Shown here: positions 8,229 through 17,153 of the stretch, piece after piece
How the letters are laid out: each line of letters starts with the position of its first letter
Position numbering within the stretch: position 1 is the stretch's first letter
Source: Methylotuvimicrobium sp018830325
Lineage (GTDB): Bacteria; Pseudomonadota; Gammaproteobacteria; Methylococcales; Methylomonadaceae
Length of the DNA: 64,000 bases
Direction of reading: 5' to 3'
NCBI RefSeq assembly: GCF_044788715.1
Contig: NZ_CP173170.1
Span: 124,001-188,000, forward strand
Program-made: the position numbers and the translations under genes
Notes under the pieces: generated by a model
The model's database searches: none
What the model saw: only the letters and a program-made list of their open reading frames with translations
What the model was told of the DNA's origin: nothing

Positions 8229-10040
8229 ATGAATCAAGAACAACAGCAGTCCCAACTTAAACAATTGATAGCCAAAGGTAAAGTACAAGGTTACTTGACG
8301 TATGCCGAGGTTAACGATCATTTGCCCAGCGATATTGCCGATCCGGAACAGATAGAAGATATCATCGGTATGATCAACGACATGGGTATTCAAGTTTATG
8401 AGGATGCCCCCGATGAAGATTCACTCATTACCGACGGTGCTGCGGTTACCGGTGATGAGGATGATGATGACGAAGTAGCAGCATTAGCCTCCGTTGATAG
8501 CGAGTTCGGCAGAACTACCGATCCGGTTCGCATGTATATGAGGGAAATGGGATCGGTTGAATTACTGAACCGAGAAGACGAATTAAAAATCGCCAAACGC
8601 ATAGAAGAAGGGCAGCAACAGGTTGTCAGAGCGATTTCGCGTTCCTGTAAAGTCGTTGATGAATTCATTAGTGACTTCGATTCTATATCGGACGAAGAGG
8701 GCGGTATTCGTTTGACGGACTTAGTTTCCGGCTTCGTCGATCTTAGTGAACCGGAGGCGGTTTTCAGTAGTCAAGCGGCTAATGACGACTCGGTCGATGA
8801 GGACGCCGACGAAGATGAAGTCAAAGGACTTGACTATAATGATGTCAAGGAAAAAGTCGAAGTGCTGCGTAAGCTGCATAAATCGGCGGCGGCGGCAATC
8901 AAGAAACATGGTTACGGCGATCCTAAGGTCAATGAAAAGCTAGATGAGCTTGCGGAAAGTTTTATCGAGTTTAAATGGGCTCCGCAATATTTTAAAAGGT
9001 TGACGGCTACCGTTTCAGAGGCGGTCGCCCTGATCCGTGAAAAGGAAAGGTTAATAGCGGACCTGTGTGTCAATGAAGCCAAAATGACACGCAAAGAATT
9101 TATTATTGCAATGACCGGTCATGAGGCCGATTACGAATGGTTGGTTCAATATCTGCGATCGACGGGAATTGATAATCAGGTCATCGCGGAAAATGAACAG
9201 GAAGTCAAGAAGGCGCAATCGGTATTAGCCGATATTTCCAGTACTTATGGCTTGTCAGTTAGCGACATCAAGGATATTAATCGTCGTATGTCGATTGGCG
9301 AAGCAAAAGTCAGGCGAGCTAAGAAAGAGATGATCGAGGCGAACTTAAGACTGGTCATTTCGATTGCAAAAAAATATACCAATCGCGGCTTGCAGTTCCT
9401 GGATTTGATTCAGGAAGGCAATATCGGCTTAATGAAGGCGGTCGATAAATTCGAGTACCGCCGCGGTTATAAGTTTTCGACTTATGCGACCTGGTGGATC
9501 AGACAGGCGATCACGCGTTCGATTGCCGATCAGGCCAGAACGATTAGAATTCCGGTACATATGATCGAAACGATCAATAAATTAAACCGGATTTCAAGAC
9601 AGATTCTGCAAGAATTAGGCCGCGAAGCGACCCCTGAAGAACTGGCCGAGCGTATGGAAATGCCTGAAGATAAAGTTCGTAAAGTATTGAAAATTGCGAA
9701 AGAACCGATTTCTATGGAAACACCGATCGGCGATGATGAAGATTCTCATTTGGGAGATTTCATAGAAGATGCTAAAGTATTGTCCCCCATTGAATCGGCG
9801 ACGATTGCAGGCCTTAGAGAGTCGACCCAAAGTGTGTTGGCCGGTTTGACAGCTAGAGAAGCAAAAGTCTTGAGGATGCGATTTGGGATTAATATGAACA
9901 CCGATCACACTTTGGAAGAGGTTGGTAAACAGTTTGATGTGACTCGCGAAAGGATACGGCAAATAGAAGCAAAAGCGTTAAGAAAATTGAGACATCCGTC
10001 GAGATCCGAACAATTGCGCTGCTTCTTGGATGGCGAATAA
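8229..10040 (+). CDS. rpoD: RNA polymerase primary sigma factor sigma-70
   Basis: A 603-residue primary sigma factor. Region 1.1 (residues 1-80) precedes an acidic non-conserved region rich in Asp/Glu (about 60-90 and 180-205). Region 2 shows GLQFLDLIQEGNIGLMKAVD and the -10 recognition segment YATWWIRQAITRSIADQ. Region 4 ends with the -35 recognition helix VTRERIRQIEAKALRKLR. ATG 8229 is preferred over GTG 8226 directly before it. It recognises the housekeeping promoters noted elsewhere in this window. Confidence 0.97.
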   Translation: MNQEQQQSQLKQLIAKGKVQGYLTYAEVNDHLPSDIADPEQIEDIIGMINDMGIQVYEDAPDEDSLITDGAAVTGDEDDDDEVAALASVDSEFGRTTDPVRMYMREMGSVELLNREDELKIAKRIEEGQQQVVRAISRSCKVVDEFISDFDSISDEEGGIRLTDLVSGFVDLSEPEAVFSSQAANDDSVDEDADEDEVKGLDYNDVKEKVEVLRKLHKSAAAAIKKHGYGDPKVNEKLDELAESFIEFKWAPQYFKRLTATVSEAVALIREKERLIADLCVNEAKMTRKEFIIAMTGHEADYEWLVQYLRSTGIDNQVIAENEQEVKKAQSVLADISSTYGLSVSDIKDINRRMSIGEAKVRRAKKEMIEANLRLVISIAKKYTNRGLQFLDLIQEGNIGLMKAVDKFEYRRGYKFSTYATWWIRQAITRSIADQARTIRIPVHMIETINKLNRISRQILQELGREATPEELAERMEMPEDKVRKVLKIAKEPISMETPIGDDEDSHLGDFIEDAKVLSPIESATIAGLRESTQSVLAGLTAREAKVLRMRFGINMNTDHTLEEVGKQFDVTRERIRQIEAKALRKLRHPSRSEQLRCFLDGE

Positions 10041-10048
10041 AAGTTTAA

Positions 10049-10125
10049 GGGCCCTTAGCTCAGTTGGTTAGAGCGTCCGACTCATAATCGGCAGGTCGTA
10101 GGTTCAAGTCCTACAGGGCCCACCA
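10049..10125 (+). tRNA. ileX: tRNA-Ile2 (CAT anticodon, lysidine type)
   Basis: A 77-nt cloverleaf with a 7-bp acceptor stem (GGGCCCT/AGGGCCC), encoded CCA, D-arm AGCTCAGTTGGTTAGAGC, anticodon loop CTCATAA and T-arm GTAGGTTCAAGTCCTAC. The CAT anticodon would suggest Met. However, the CCTTAGCTCAG 5' side, the GACTCATAATCG anticodon arm and the GGTTCAAGTCC T-arm resemble E. coli tRNA-Ile2, which TilS modifies to lysidine to read AUA. Its place directly after rpoD matches ileX in E. coli. Confidence 0.85.
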
Positions 10126-10132
10126 TCATTTG

Positions 10133-10155
10133 AAAGGCTGCTGATGCAGCCTTTT
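10133..10155 (+). terminator. Rho-independent terminator after tRNA-Ile2
   Basis: The stem AAGGCTGC/GCAGCCTT with a TGAT loop is followed by TTTTG. It closes the rpoD/tRNA transcription unit. Confidence 0.8.
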
Positions 10156-10188
10156 GTGTATTAGACATTAGAGAGTAAAGGCGGTGTC

Positions 10189-11349
10189 GTGAGCAATAAT
10201 TTTATTTTTACATCAGAATCGGTTTCGGAAGGTCATCCAGATAAAGTCGCGGATCAAATTTCCGATGCGGTATTGGATGCACTCCTAGAGCAAGATCCTC
10301 GCTCGCGGGTGGCCTGCGAAACAATGGTTAAAACCGGTATGGTTATTTTAGCCGGCGAAATCACAACCGATGCATGGGTGGATACCGAAGCACTGGTCAG
10401 AAAAGTCGTCTGCGAGATCGGTTACGATCATGGCGATATCGGTTTCGACGGACAAAGTTGCGCGGTCTTGAACGCAATCGGCAAGCAGTCGTCCGATATC
10501 GCGATGGGCGTCAACGAGTCCGATAATCATGAACAAGGTGCGGGCGACCAAGGCTTGATGTTCGGTTATGCGACTAATGAAACTGACGTGTTAATGCCGG
10601 CTCCGATCACTTATTCACATTTATTGGTCAAACGCCAAGCGGAAGTTCGCAAAAATAAAACCCTGCCATGGCTTAGACCGGATGCGAAAAGCCAAATTAC
10701 TTTCCGCTATGAGAACAATAAGCCGGTCGCGATCGACGCAGTCGTATTGTCGACCCAACATTCTCCGGAAATCGGTGCCAAGCAGATTCATGAAGCCGTC
10801 ATGGACGAGATTATTTTGCATGTTCTGCCTAAGGAATGGTTGCATAAAGACACCAAATATTTCATCAATCCGACTGGTAATTTCGTGATCGGCGGTCCGG
10901 TCGGCGATTGCGGTTTAACCGGCCGTAAAATCATCGTCGATACCTACGGCGGGATGGCAAGACACGGCGGAGGCGCATTTTCCGGCAAGGATCCGTCGAA
11001 AGTGGATAGATCTGCAGCTTACATGGCGCGCTATGTCGCAAAAAATATTGTTGCGGCAGGCCTTGCCGAGCGTTGCGAAATCCAAGTTTCCTATGCGATC
11101 GGTGTTGCCGAACCGACTTCGATCAGCGTCGAGACTTTCGGGACCGGAAAAATCGGTGAAGAAAGGTTGGTACAAATTATTCGGGAACATTTCGACTTAA
11201 GACCGAAAGGCTTGATTGCTGCATTGGACTTATTGAAGCCGATTTATCAAGCGACTGCTGCGTACGGCCATTTCGGTAGAACCGAAGCGTCCTTCAGTTG
11301 GGAAAAAACCGATAAAGCCGATGCATTGAGAGATGCGGCCGGACTCTAA
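10189..11349 (+). CDS. metK: S-adenosylmethionine synthetase
   Basis: MetK makes SAM from methionine and ATP. The 386-residue protein begins with FTSESVSEGHPDK, contains GAGDQGLMFGYA at about residue 117 (the family signature) and GGGAFSGKDPSKVDRSAAY (about 262-280) with the phosphate-binding loop. The start is GTG 10189, after AAAGGCGG. It leads metK-ahcY-metF, which supplies and regenerates SAM. I see no SAM riboswitch in the 33 bases between the terminator and the start. Confidence 0.97.
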   Translation: MSNNFIFTSESVSEGHPDKVADQISDAVLDALLEQDPRSRVACETMVKTGMVILAGEITTDAWVDTEALVRKVVCEIGYDHGDIGFDGQSCAVLNAIGKQSSDIAMGVNESDNHEQGAGDQGLMFGYATNETDVLMPAPITYSHLLVKRQAEVRKNKTLPWLRPDAKSQITFRYENNKPVAIDAVVLSTQHSPEIGAKQIHEAVMDEIILHVLPKEWLHKDTKYFINPTGNFVIGGPVGDCGLTGRKIIVDTYGGMARHGGGAFSGKDPSKVDRSAAYMARYVAKNIVAAGLAERCEIQVSYAIGVAEPTSISVETFGTGKIGEERLVQIIREHFDLRPKGLIAALDLLKPIYQATAAYGHFGRTEASFSWEKTDKADALRDAAGL

Positions 11350-11368
11350 TTAAATTTAGGAGATAACA

Positions 11369-12661
11369 ATGACTCAACCGGACTACAAAGTCGCAGATAT
11401 TAATTTAGCCGAGTGGGGCCGTAAGGAAATCAATATTGCCGAAACCGAAATGCCGGGCTTGATGGCTTTGCGCAAGGAATTCGGCAGTGAACAACCACTG
11501 AAAGGCGCACGGATCGCAGGCTGTTTGCATATGACGATTCAGACGGCAGTTCTGATCGAGACTTTGATCGCACTGGGCGCTGAAGTTCGCTGGTCGTCCT
11601 GCAACATTTTTTCGACACAGGATCATGCGGCCGCGGCGATTGCCGCTAAGGGTATTCCGGTTTTCGCTTGGAAAGGCGAAACTGAGGAAGAGGCTGAGTG
11701 GTGTATCGCGCAAACGATCGAAGGCCCGAACGGCTGGCGTCCGAATATGATCTTGGATGACGGGGGCGATTTGACGTTGATGATGCATCAGCAATATCCT
11801 GAGTTCATGGCCGATGTCAAGGGTCTTTCCGAGGAAACGACCACAGGCGTGTTGCGGCTAACCGAAATGGTTGCCAAAGGCAAGCTGATGGTCCCGGCCT
11901 TCAATGTCAATGATTCGGTCACCAAGTCGAAATTCGATAATCTTTACGGCTGCCGCGAATCCTTGGTTGACGGTATCAAGCGGGCAACCGATGTCATGAT
12001 TGCCGGTAAAATTGCAGTCGTCTGCGGTTATGGCGACGTCGGCAAGGGCTGTGCGCAATCGTTACGTGGCTTGGGTGCGACGGTTTGGATTACCGAAATC
12101 GATCCGATTTGCGCCTTACAGGCGGCGATGGAAGGCTATCGTGTCGTTACATTGGAAGAAGCCGCGCCGGTCGCCAATATTTTTGTGACGGCGACCGGTA
12201 ATTTCAATGTCATTGCGCATGATCATATGGCGGCGATGAGAGATCAAGCTATTGTCTGCAATATCGGGCATTTCGATTCCGAGATCGAAATTTCTTCGTT
12301 ACGACAATACCAATGGGAAAATATCAAGCCGCAAGTCGATCATGTCATCTTCCCGGACGGCAAGCGTTTAATCGTATTAGCCGAAGGGCGGTTAGTTAAT
12401 TTAGGCTGTGCGACAGGTCATCCGAGCTTTGTCATGTCTAACTCATTCTGCAATCAGGTTCTGGCGCAAATGGAGCTATGGAACAATGCGGAAAAATACG
12501 AGAATAAAGTTTATGTATTGCCTAAAAAATTGGATGAAAAAGTCGCCGCATTGCATCTAAACCAATTGGGTGTGAAATTGACCCGGTTGACTGAGAAGCA
12601 GGCCGAGTATATCAATGTGTCGGTGGATGGACCGTTTAAGCCCGAACATTACCGTTACTGA
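11369..12661 (+). CDS. ahcY: Adenosylhomocysteinase
   Basis: AhcY splits S-adenosylhomocysteine into adenosine and homocysteine and so removes the product of SAM-dependent methylations. The 430-residue protein has the NAD-binding loop GYGDVGKG at about residue 221, the substrate-region CNIFSTQDHAAAAIA and the C-terminal KPEHYRY end typical of the family. An AGGAG ribosome-binding site precedes ATG 11369. It lies 19 bp after metK. Confidence 0.97.
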   Translation: MTQPDYKVADINLAEWGRKEINIAETEMPGLMALRKEFGSEQPLKGARIAGCLHMTIQTAVLIETLIALGAEVRWSSCNIFSTQDHAAAAIAAKGIPVFAWKGETEEEAEWCIAQTIEGPNGWRPNMILDDGGDLTLMMHQQYPEFMADVKGLSEETTTGVLRLTEMVAKGKLMVPAFNVNDSVTKSKFDNLYGCRESLVDGIKRATDVMIAGKIAVVCGYGDVGKGCAQSLRGLGATVWITEIDPICALQAAMEGYRVVTLEEAAPVANIFVTATGNFNVIAHDHMAAMRDQAIVCNIGHFDSEIEISSLRQYQWENIKPQVDHVIFPDGKRLIVLAEGRLVNLGCATGHPSFVMSNSFCNQVLAQMELWNNAEKYENKVYVLPKKLDEKVAALHLNQLGVKLTRLTEKQAEYINVSVDGPFKPEHYRY

Positions 12662-12718
12662 TCGATGTAGACACAGACAAGCCATTGGCTTGTCTAGTGT
12701 TTCCAATAATCTGAAATC

Positions 12719-13570
12719 ATGCAAACACAACAAAAATATCCCAAGCTGTTCAGTTTCGAATTTTATCCGCCGAAGACCGAAGCCGGCGAGGAAAGTTTGC
12801 AGGCGGTACATGAAAAGTTGAGCCGGTTGAATCCCGATTTTTTTTCGGTGACTTTCGGCGCCGGCGGATCGACACGGGATAAGACCTTCGATACGGTCGT
12901 CAAAATTCAAGAACGCGGCGTTGCTGCAGCGCCTCATTTATCATGCGTGGCATCGACGCACGAAAATATCAGAGAGATTCTGCACGGTTATCGCTCGAAC
13001 GGGATAAAAAAAATCGTCGCGTTGAGAGGCGATTTGCCATCCGGAATGATGTCGGCCGGGCAATTTCGTTATGCCAATGAATTGGTCGAATTTATTCGTA
13101 GCGAAACCGGCGATTATTTTCAGATTCATGTCGCAGCCTACCCCGAGACCCATCCTCAGGCGCGTAGTGCTGCCGAGGATTTAAAGAATTTCAAACGCAA
13201 AGTCGATGCCGGTGCGAATGCCGCGATTACGCAGTATTTTTATAACGCAGAGTCTTATTTTTATTTTGTCGATGCCTGTGAAAAAATGGGGATCGATATT
13301 CCGATTGTTCCCGGAATCATGCCGATTACGAATTATTCGCAATTATTCCGTTTTTCCGATATGTGCGGCGCGGACATTCCTCGCTGGCTGAGGAAAAAAC
13401 TGGAAGGCTTTGGTGACGATAGGGAGCAAATCATCGCGTTCGGTTGCGATGTCGTAACGCGTTTATGTCAGCAATTGTTGGATAATGGCGCCCCGGGATT
13501 GCATTTTTATACGATGAATCAATCCGCGCCAACGTTAGCGATTTGGAATAATTTGAATTTATCGGATTAA
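12719..13570 (+). CDS. metF: 5,10-methylenetetrahydrofolate reductase
   Basis: A 283-residue TIM-barrel flavoprotein that reduces methylene-THF to methyl-THF, the methyl donor for remaking methionine. Diagnostic segments are FEFYPPKTEAGEE at the start (catalytic Glu), VTFGAGGSTRDKT, ALRGDLP and DAGANAAITQYFYN. It completes the methyl cycle with metK and ahcY, 57 bp downstream of ahcY, and is followed by a terminator. Confidence 0.96.
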   Translation: MQTQQKYPKLFSFEFYPPKTEAGEESLQAVHEKLSRLNPDFFSVTFGAGGSTRDKTFDTVVKIQERGVAAAPHLSCVASTHENIREILHGYRSNGIKKIVALRGDLPSGMMSAGQFRYANELVEFIRSETGDYFQIHVAAYPETHPQARSAAEDLKNFKRKVDAGANAAITQYFYNAESYFYFVDACEKMGIDIPIVPGIMPITNYSQLFRFSDMCGADIPRWLRKKLEGFGDDREQIIAFGCDVVTRLCQQLLDNGAPGLHFYTMNQSAPTLAIWNNLNLSD

Positions 13571-13596
13571 TCGAAAAGGATCTGTGGTTTATCGAG

Positions 13597-13619
13597 AAAA
13601 GGGCGAAAGCCCTTTTTTT
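13597..13619 (+). terminator. Rho-independent terminator after metF
   Basis: AAAAGGGC, a GAAA tetraloop, GCCCTTTT and a T tract. Its position upstream of ATG 13662 also argues against a longer rsmE frame starting at 13584. Confidence 0.88.
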
Positions 13620-13661
13620 GTGACCGCACGAAGTTTAACTCACAGGTCATGGGTATTTGAG

Positions 13662-14402
13662 ATGAGAGTTTCCCGTTTGTATGTGCAAGAAGGTCTTGGC
13701 AAAAGTCGAACCGTAGAGCTTGACGACGATGCGGCTCATTATGTCAGAACGGTTTTACGACTAAAGAAAGATTCGAGCTTGATCGTTTTCGATGGCACGG
13801 GCGGCGAATATACGGCAGTTGTTGCAGAAGCGAGTAAAAAAAGAGTTGCTCTGGATCTGGGGCAATGGCGCGACCGGACGGTTGAGTCTAATTTGATGAT
13901 TAATCTGGGCCTTGCGATATCGCGAGGCGATAAGATGGATTGGGGCGTACAGAAAGCCGTAGAATTAGGGGTTAACAGGATCACTCCGTTGGTGACCGAG
14001 CGTTGTGTCGTGCAATTGAAAGGTGAAAAGCAACAGCAACGGTTGATACATTGGCAAAAAATTGTGCAACATGCGGCCGAACAATGTGGTAGAACCCTTT
14101 TACCCGCGCTGAGTCCGATTTATGATTTGACCGATTGGGTCGATAAACAAGCAGGTTTGAGAATTTTCTTGGACCCTTATGCCGAAACGAGTTTGTCACA
14201 GCTTAAGCCGTTAAATGATCAAGTTACCTTGCTATCCGGCCCGGAAGGCGGTTTTGCCGATCATGAGCGGGATATGGCCAAAGCGGCGGGTTTTATAGGG
14301 GTTCGTCTAGGGGCCAGAGTCTTGCGTACCGAAACGGCTGCCTTGGCCTCAATCGCCTCTCTACAGATGCTATGGGGTGACTTCAGTAGCACGCAATCAT
14401 GA
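13662..14402 (+). CDS. rsmE: 16S rRNA m3U1498 methyltransferase
   Basis: A 246-residue SPOUT-type methyltransferase that modifies U1498 of 16S rRNA using SAM. It starts MRVSRLYVQ, has the PUA-like N-domain, and ends with the knotted SAM site: LLSGPEGGFADHE (about residues 190-202) and LGARVLRTETAALASI. ATG 13662 is chosen because the family begins M-R-x-x-R-x-Y and an upstream extension would run through the metF terminator. It overlaps the next gene by ATGA. Confidence 0.95.
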   Translation: MRVSRLYVQEGLGKSRTVELDDDAAHYVRTVLRLKKDSSLIVFDGTGGEYTAVVAEASKKRVALDLGQWRDRTVESNLMINLGLAISRGDKMDWGVQKAVELGVNRITPLVTERCVVQLKGEKQQQRLIHWQKIVQHAAEQCGRTLLPALSPIYDLTDWVDKQAGLRIFLDPYAETSLSQLKPLNDQVTLLSGPEGGFADHERDMAKAAGFIGVRLGARVLRTETAALASIASLQMLWGDFSSTQS

Positions 14403-15274
14403 AATATCTTGTTTATATTTTAATGCCATTGGCGGTCTTGTTGGCGGCGGCGTCGCTGGGTTGCGTGGTAGGCTATTTAATATGGCTGGGTTTCGGCGAT
14501 CAGCTTCCTCTGCATAAAATCATCAGCAAGGTCGGTAAGTTATTCTTGGTGTTGAGCATTTTTCCGGTCATGGCGGTGCTTCATCTCAAGGTGCGGGATT
14601 TGGGCTTTGCCGATAAGGCTACGATGTTGCGGCAGTTCGGTTACGGGTTAGGCTTAGGTGTTTTGACGTTGCTACCGGTTTTTATCGTGCTCTATCTCGC
14701 GGGCGTTCATGTCATCGATGAGACGCGATCCTGGTCTTTTGCTTGGGTTTTACAAAAATTCGTCACTGGGTTTTTATTGGCTTTATTGATATCGCTGGCC
14801 GAAGAGCCGATTTTTAGAGGTATTCTATTCGCTGGCCTTAAACAAAGAATGCCGGTGATCGGAGTGGTGCTGATCAGTTCTTTTTATTACGGCATACTAC
14901 ATTTTCTCGATAGTCATAGCCGTTTTGCGAATGAAGAGGTTACCTTTTTTAGCGGATTCATTTTGTTGAAAGAGGCGCTGCTAAATGTTTTGAATCCCGA
15001 TATTTTGCCCGCCTTTTTGGCGTTGCTCATGGTCGGAGTTTTTCTGGGAGTCGTTAGGTCGAGGGTGCCGAACAGCTTGGCTTTATGTATTGGCTGTCAC
15101 ACCGCTTGGGTTTGGCAGATAAAGTTTAATAAGTCCTTATTCAACGTTGATCCTCAATCGACTAATCTTTATTTGGTGAGTAGTTATGACGGTGTGGTCG
15201 GCCCGTTGGTGACAGTTTGGATGTTCTTAGTGCTATTCTGCTATATCGGTTATCGATATTTAAAATTACGCTGA
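14399..15274 (+). CDS. CPBP-family intramembrane metalloprotease
   Basis: A 291-residue protein with about seven to eight membrane helices. The Abi/CPBP motifs are present: EEPIFRG (Glu-Glu-x3-Arg) at about 139-145, FYYGILHF (motif 2 with His), and a later GCHTAWVWQ (motif 3 His). These residues form the metal-binding active site of Rce1-like proteases. The substrate is unknown; bacterial members range from bacteriocin self-immunity to membrane-anchor processing. The ATGA overlap with rsmE indicates translational coupling. Confidence 0.85.
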   Translation: MKYLVYILMPLAVLLAAASLGCVVGYLIWLGFGDQLPLHKIISKVGKLFLVLSIFPVMAVLHLKVRDLGFADKATMLRQFGYGLGLGVLTLLPVFIVLYLAGVHVIDETRSWSFAWVLQKFVTGFLLALLISLAEEPIFRGILFAGLKQRMPVIGVVLISSFYYGILHFLDSHSRFANEEVTFFSGFILLKEALLNVLNPDILPAFLALLMVGVFLGVVRSRVPNSLALCIGCHTAWVWQIKFNKSLFNVDPQSTNLYLVSSYDGVVGPLVTVWMFLVLFCYIGYRYLKLR

Positions 15275-15280
15275 TTCGGT

Positions 15281-15763
15281 TTAATCGCGAAAATTATTGA
15301 ATTGCAGAGGTATTTCAAAATTTTCCGCCTTGAGCATTTGAATGACTTGTTGTAAGTCGTCTCTTTTATTACCGGTGACCCTCACTTTTTCGCCTTGTAT
15401 AGCAGCTTGTACTTTAAGTTTTTTATCTTTGACCAACTTGACGATTTTTTTGGCAAGTAGCGATTCAATGCCTTGTTTGAGTTCTATGATCTGTTGAGCC
15501 GTTCTGCCGGTAGTTTTGGGTTCGTTGATTTCCATGCAACTGATGTCGATGCCGCGTTTGGTCAGTTTCATTTGCAAGATGTCGAGCATCTGCTGCAATT
15601 GAAATTCCGAGCCGGCGCTCATCGTGACTGTGTCGTCCTTGAGTTCGTATGTCGCGCCGGAGCCTTTAAAATCGAAGCGTGTGGTAACCTCCCTATTAGC
15701 CTGGTCGACGGCGTTATGCGCTTCGTGCGAGTCGTATTCGGAAACTATGTCAAAAGATGGCAT
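15281..15763 (-). CDS. yajQ: YajQ-family nucleotide-binding protein
   Basis: A 160-residue protein starting MPSFDIVSEYDSHEAHNAVDQ and ending MLKAENFEIPLQFNNFRD, both strongly conserved ends of the YajQ family (two tandem RNP-like folds). In Xanthomonas a member binds cyclic di-GMP and works with a transcription factor; whether this copy does so is unknown. It converges with the CPBP gene with 6 bp between stops. Confidence 0.93.
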   Translation of the reverse strand: MPSFDIVSEYDSHEAHNAVDQANREVTTRFDFKGSGATYELKDDTVTMSAGSEFQLQQMLDILQMKLTKRGIDISCMEINEPKTTGRTAQQIIELKQGIESLLAKKIVKLVKDKKLKVQAAIQGEKVRVTGNKRDDLQQVIQMLKAENFEIPLQFNNFRD

Positions 15764-15813
15764 GGTGTAATTTATCGTTTAAAAGGGCAATATAAGGCGA
15801 ATGTCTTTTTAAT

Positions 15814-17061
15814 TCAAGACAGGTTTGCATTGGTGTTTTTTTGTTGTTTCAGATTTTCAGTAATCGCATGTATCCTTAACCTGCGAATTGCCGCACCAAT
15901 TTGCGCACCTTCCAGGCCGGATTTGAGTACGCCGGAAATATCGATGCCTGCCGCTGCTTTAGCGGCTTCTAAAATGTAATCGGCCTGCGGATAGGCGGTG
16001 TTTTCTGTACCGCCCCTACCTCTCGCATCCGCCTCGCAAGCTAATAAGAAATCTTTTAGGGTTGAGGTATTTTTAAATGCCCCTAGGTCTAACAACAGGT
16101 CGGTTAAGGTAGCAGGCCGCAGTTCGAAAGCTCTATGCGCAAGTGTGTGGTAGCGCATGACCCGTTTAGCAAGCATTCTATAATGATTTGGTACTCGTAT
16201 TCGGTCGGCTAATTGCTCAAGTATAGGTAGGCCGGATTTTTCATGACCGTAGTGATGGGGAAGTCGTTCTTTCGGAGATATTGCCTTGCCGAGATCATGT
16301 ACTAAGACGGCAAAACGTATTTCGGGTTTCTCGGATAGGCGAACCGCTTGTTCGAGACTTAACATCGTATGAATACCGGTGTCGATTTCAGGGTGGTGTT
16401 GTCGCGGTTGTGGAATGCCGAATAGGGCGTCTATTTCCGGGAATATTTTGGCTAATGCTCCACATTCTCTGAGGGCATAAAAAAATGCCGATGGCGTTCT
16501 TTCGATGAGCGCTTTATATAGCTCGGCCCAGACGCGTTCGGGAACGAGATAGTCGATTTCACCGCTGCGTACCATTTGTTGCATGAGTCTTAAGGTTTCA
16601 TCGGCAATATGAAAGCCTAAATGCGCATAACGAGCAGCAAAGCGTGCAACGCGCAACACCCGGACCGGGTCTTCGCTGAAAGCTGGGGAGACATGGCGTA
16701 AAATGCGATTCTCTAGATCGGCAATACCGTTATACGGGTCGATGACTTTGCCTTCCGAGTTCATCGCGATGGCATTAATAGTCAAGTCGCGGCGTAGAAG
16801 GTCTTGCTCCAGGCTGACGTCTGGTGCGCTGTGAATACTGAATCCTTTGTAACCTGGGCCGGTCTTGCGTTCGGTGCGTGCCAGCGCGTATTCCTCCCTG
16901 CTCTCGGGGTGTAAAAATACCGGAAAATCTTTGCCTACAGGTTTAAATCCTTTTTTCAGCATCGATTCGGGTGTTTCCCCGAGCACGACCCAATCTCTTT
17001 CCGTCACAGGGAGGTTGAGCAGCTGGTCGCGTACTGCGCCGCCGACTAAATAGGTTTTCAT
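15814..17061 (-). CDS. cca: CCA-adding enzyme (tRNA nucleotidyltransferase) with HD domain
   Basis: A 415-residue class II nucleotidyltransferase that builds or repairs the tRNA 3' CCA. It opens MKTYLVGGAVRDQLL, followed by ERDWVVLG (catalytic acidic residues), the RRDLTINAIA motif and an HD phosphohydrolase domain with VLVHDLGKA (about residue 233), as in the E. coli enzyme of nearly the same length. I use ATG 17061, since the longer frame up to 17142 adds a basic leader absent in relatives. The HD domain gives phosphatase and phosphodiesterase activity in known members. Confidence 0.95.
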   Translation of the reverse strand: MKTYLVGGAVRDQLLNLPVTERDWVVLGETPESMLKKGFKPVGKDFPVFLHPESREEYALARTERKTGPGYKGFSIHSAPDVSLEQDLLRRDLTINAIAMNSEGKVIDPYNGIADLENRILRHVSPAFSEDPVRVLRVARFAARYAHLGFHIADETLRLMQQMVRSGEIDYLVPERVWAELYKALIERTPSAFFYALRECGALAKIFPEIDALFGIPQPRQHHPEIDTGIHTMLSLEQAVRLSEKPEIRFAVLVHDLGKAISPKERLPHHYGHEKSGLPILEQLADRIRVPNHYRMLAKRVMRYHTLAHRAFELRPATLTDLLLDLGAFKNTSTLKDFLLACEADARGRGGTENTAYPQADYILEAAKAAAGIDISGVLKSGLEGAQIGAAIRRLRIHAITENLKQQKNTNANLS

Positions 17062-17153
17062 GATTATGATTTGTCTTCGTCTTTCTATGATGGCGTTAGT
17101 ATAACGCTTGATTAGAGTCTTAAAAAAATACGCTGTTAACAAAAGGGGGGCAA

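Noticed and set aside
8396..9094. Antisense frames inside rpoD
   Set aside because: Shadow frames created by the acidic codon bias of rpoD; no start signals.
10126..11368. SAM or SAH riboswitch before metK or ahcY
   Set aside because: The gaps are 33 and 19 bases after subtracting the terminator; too short for any known SAM/SAH aptamer, and no conserved core is seen.
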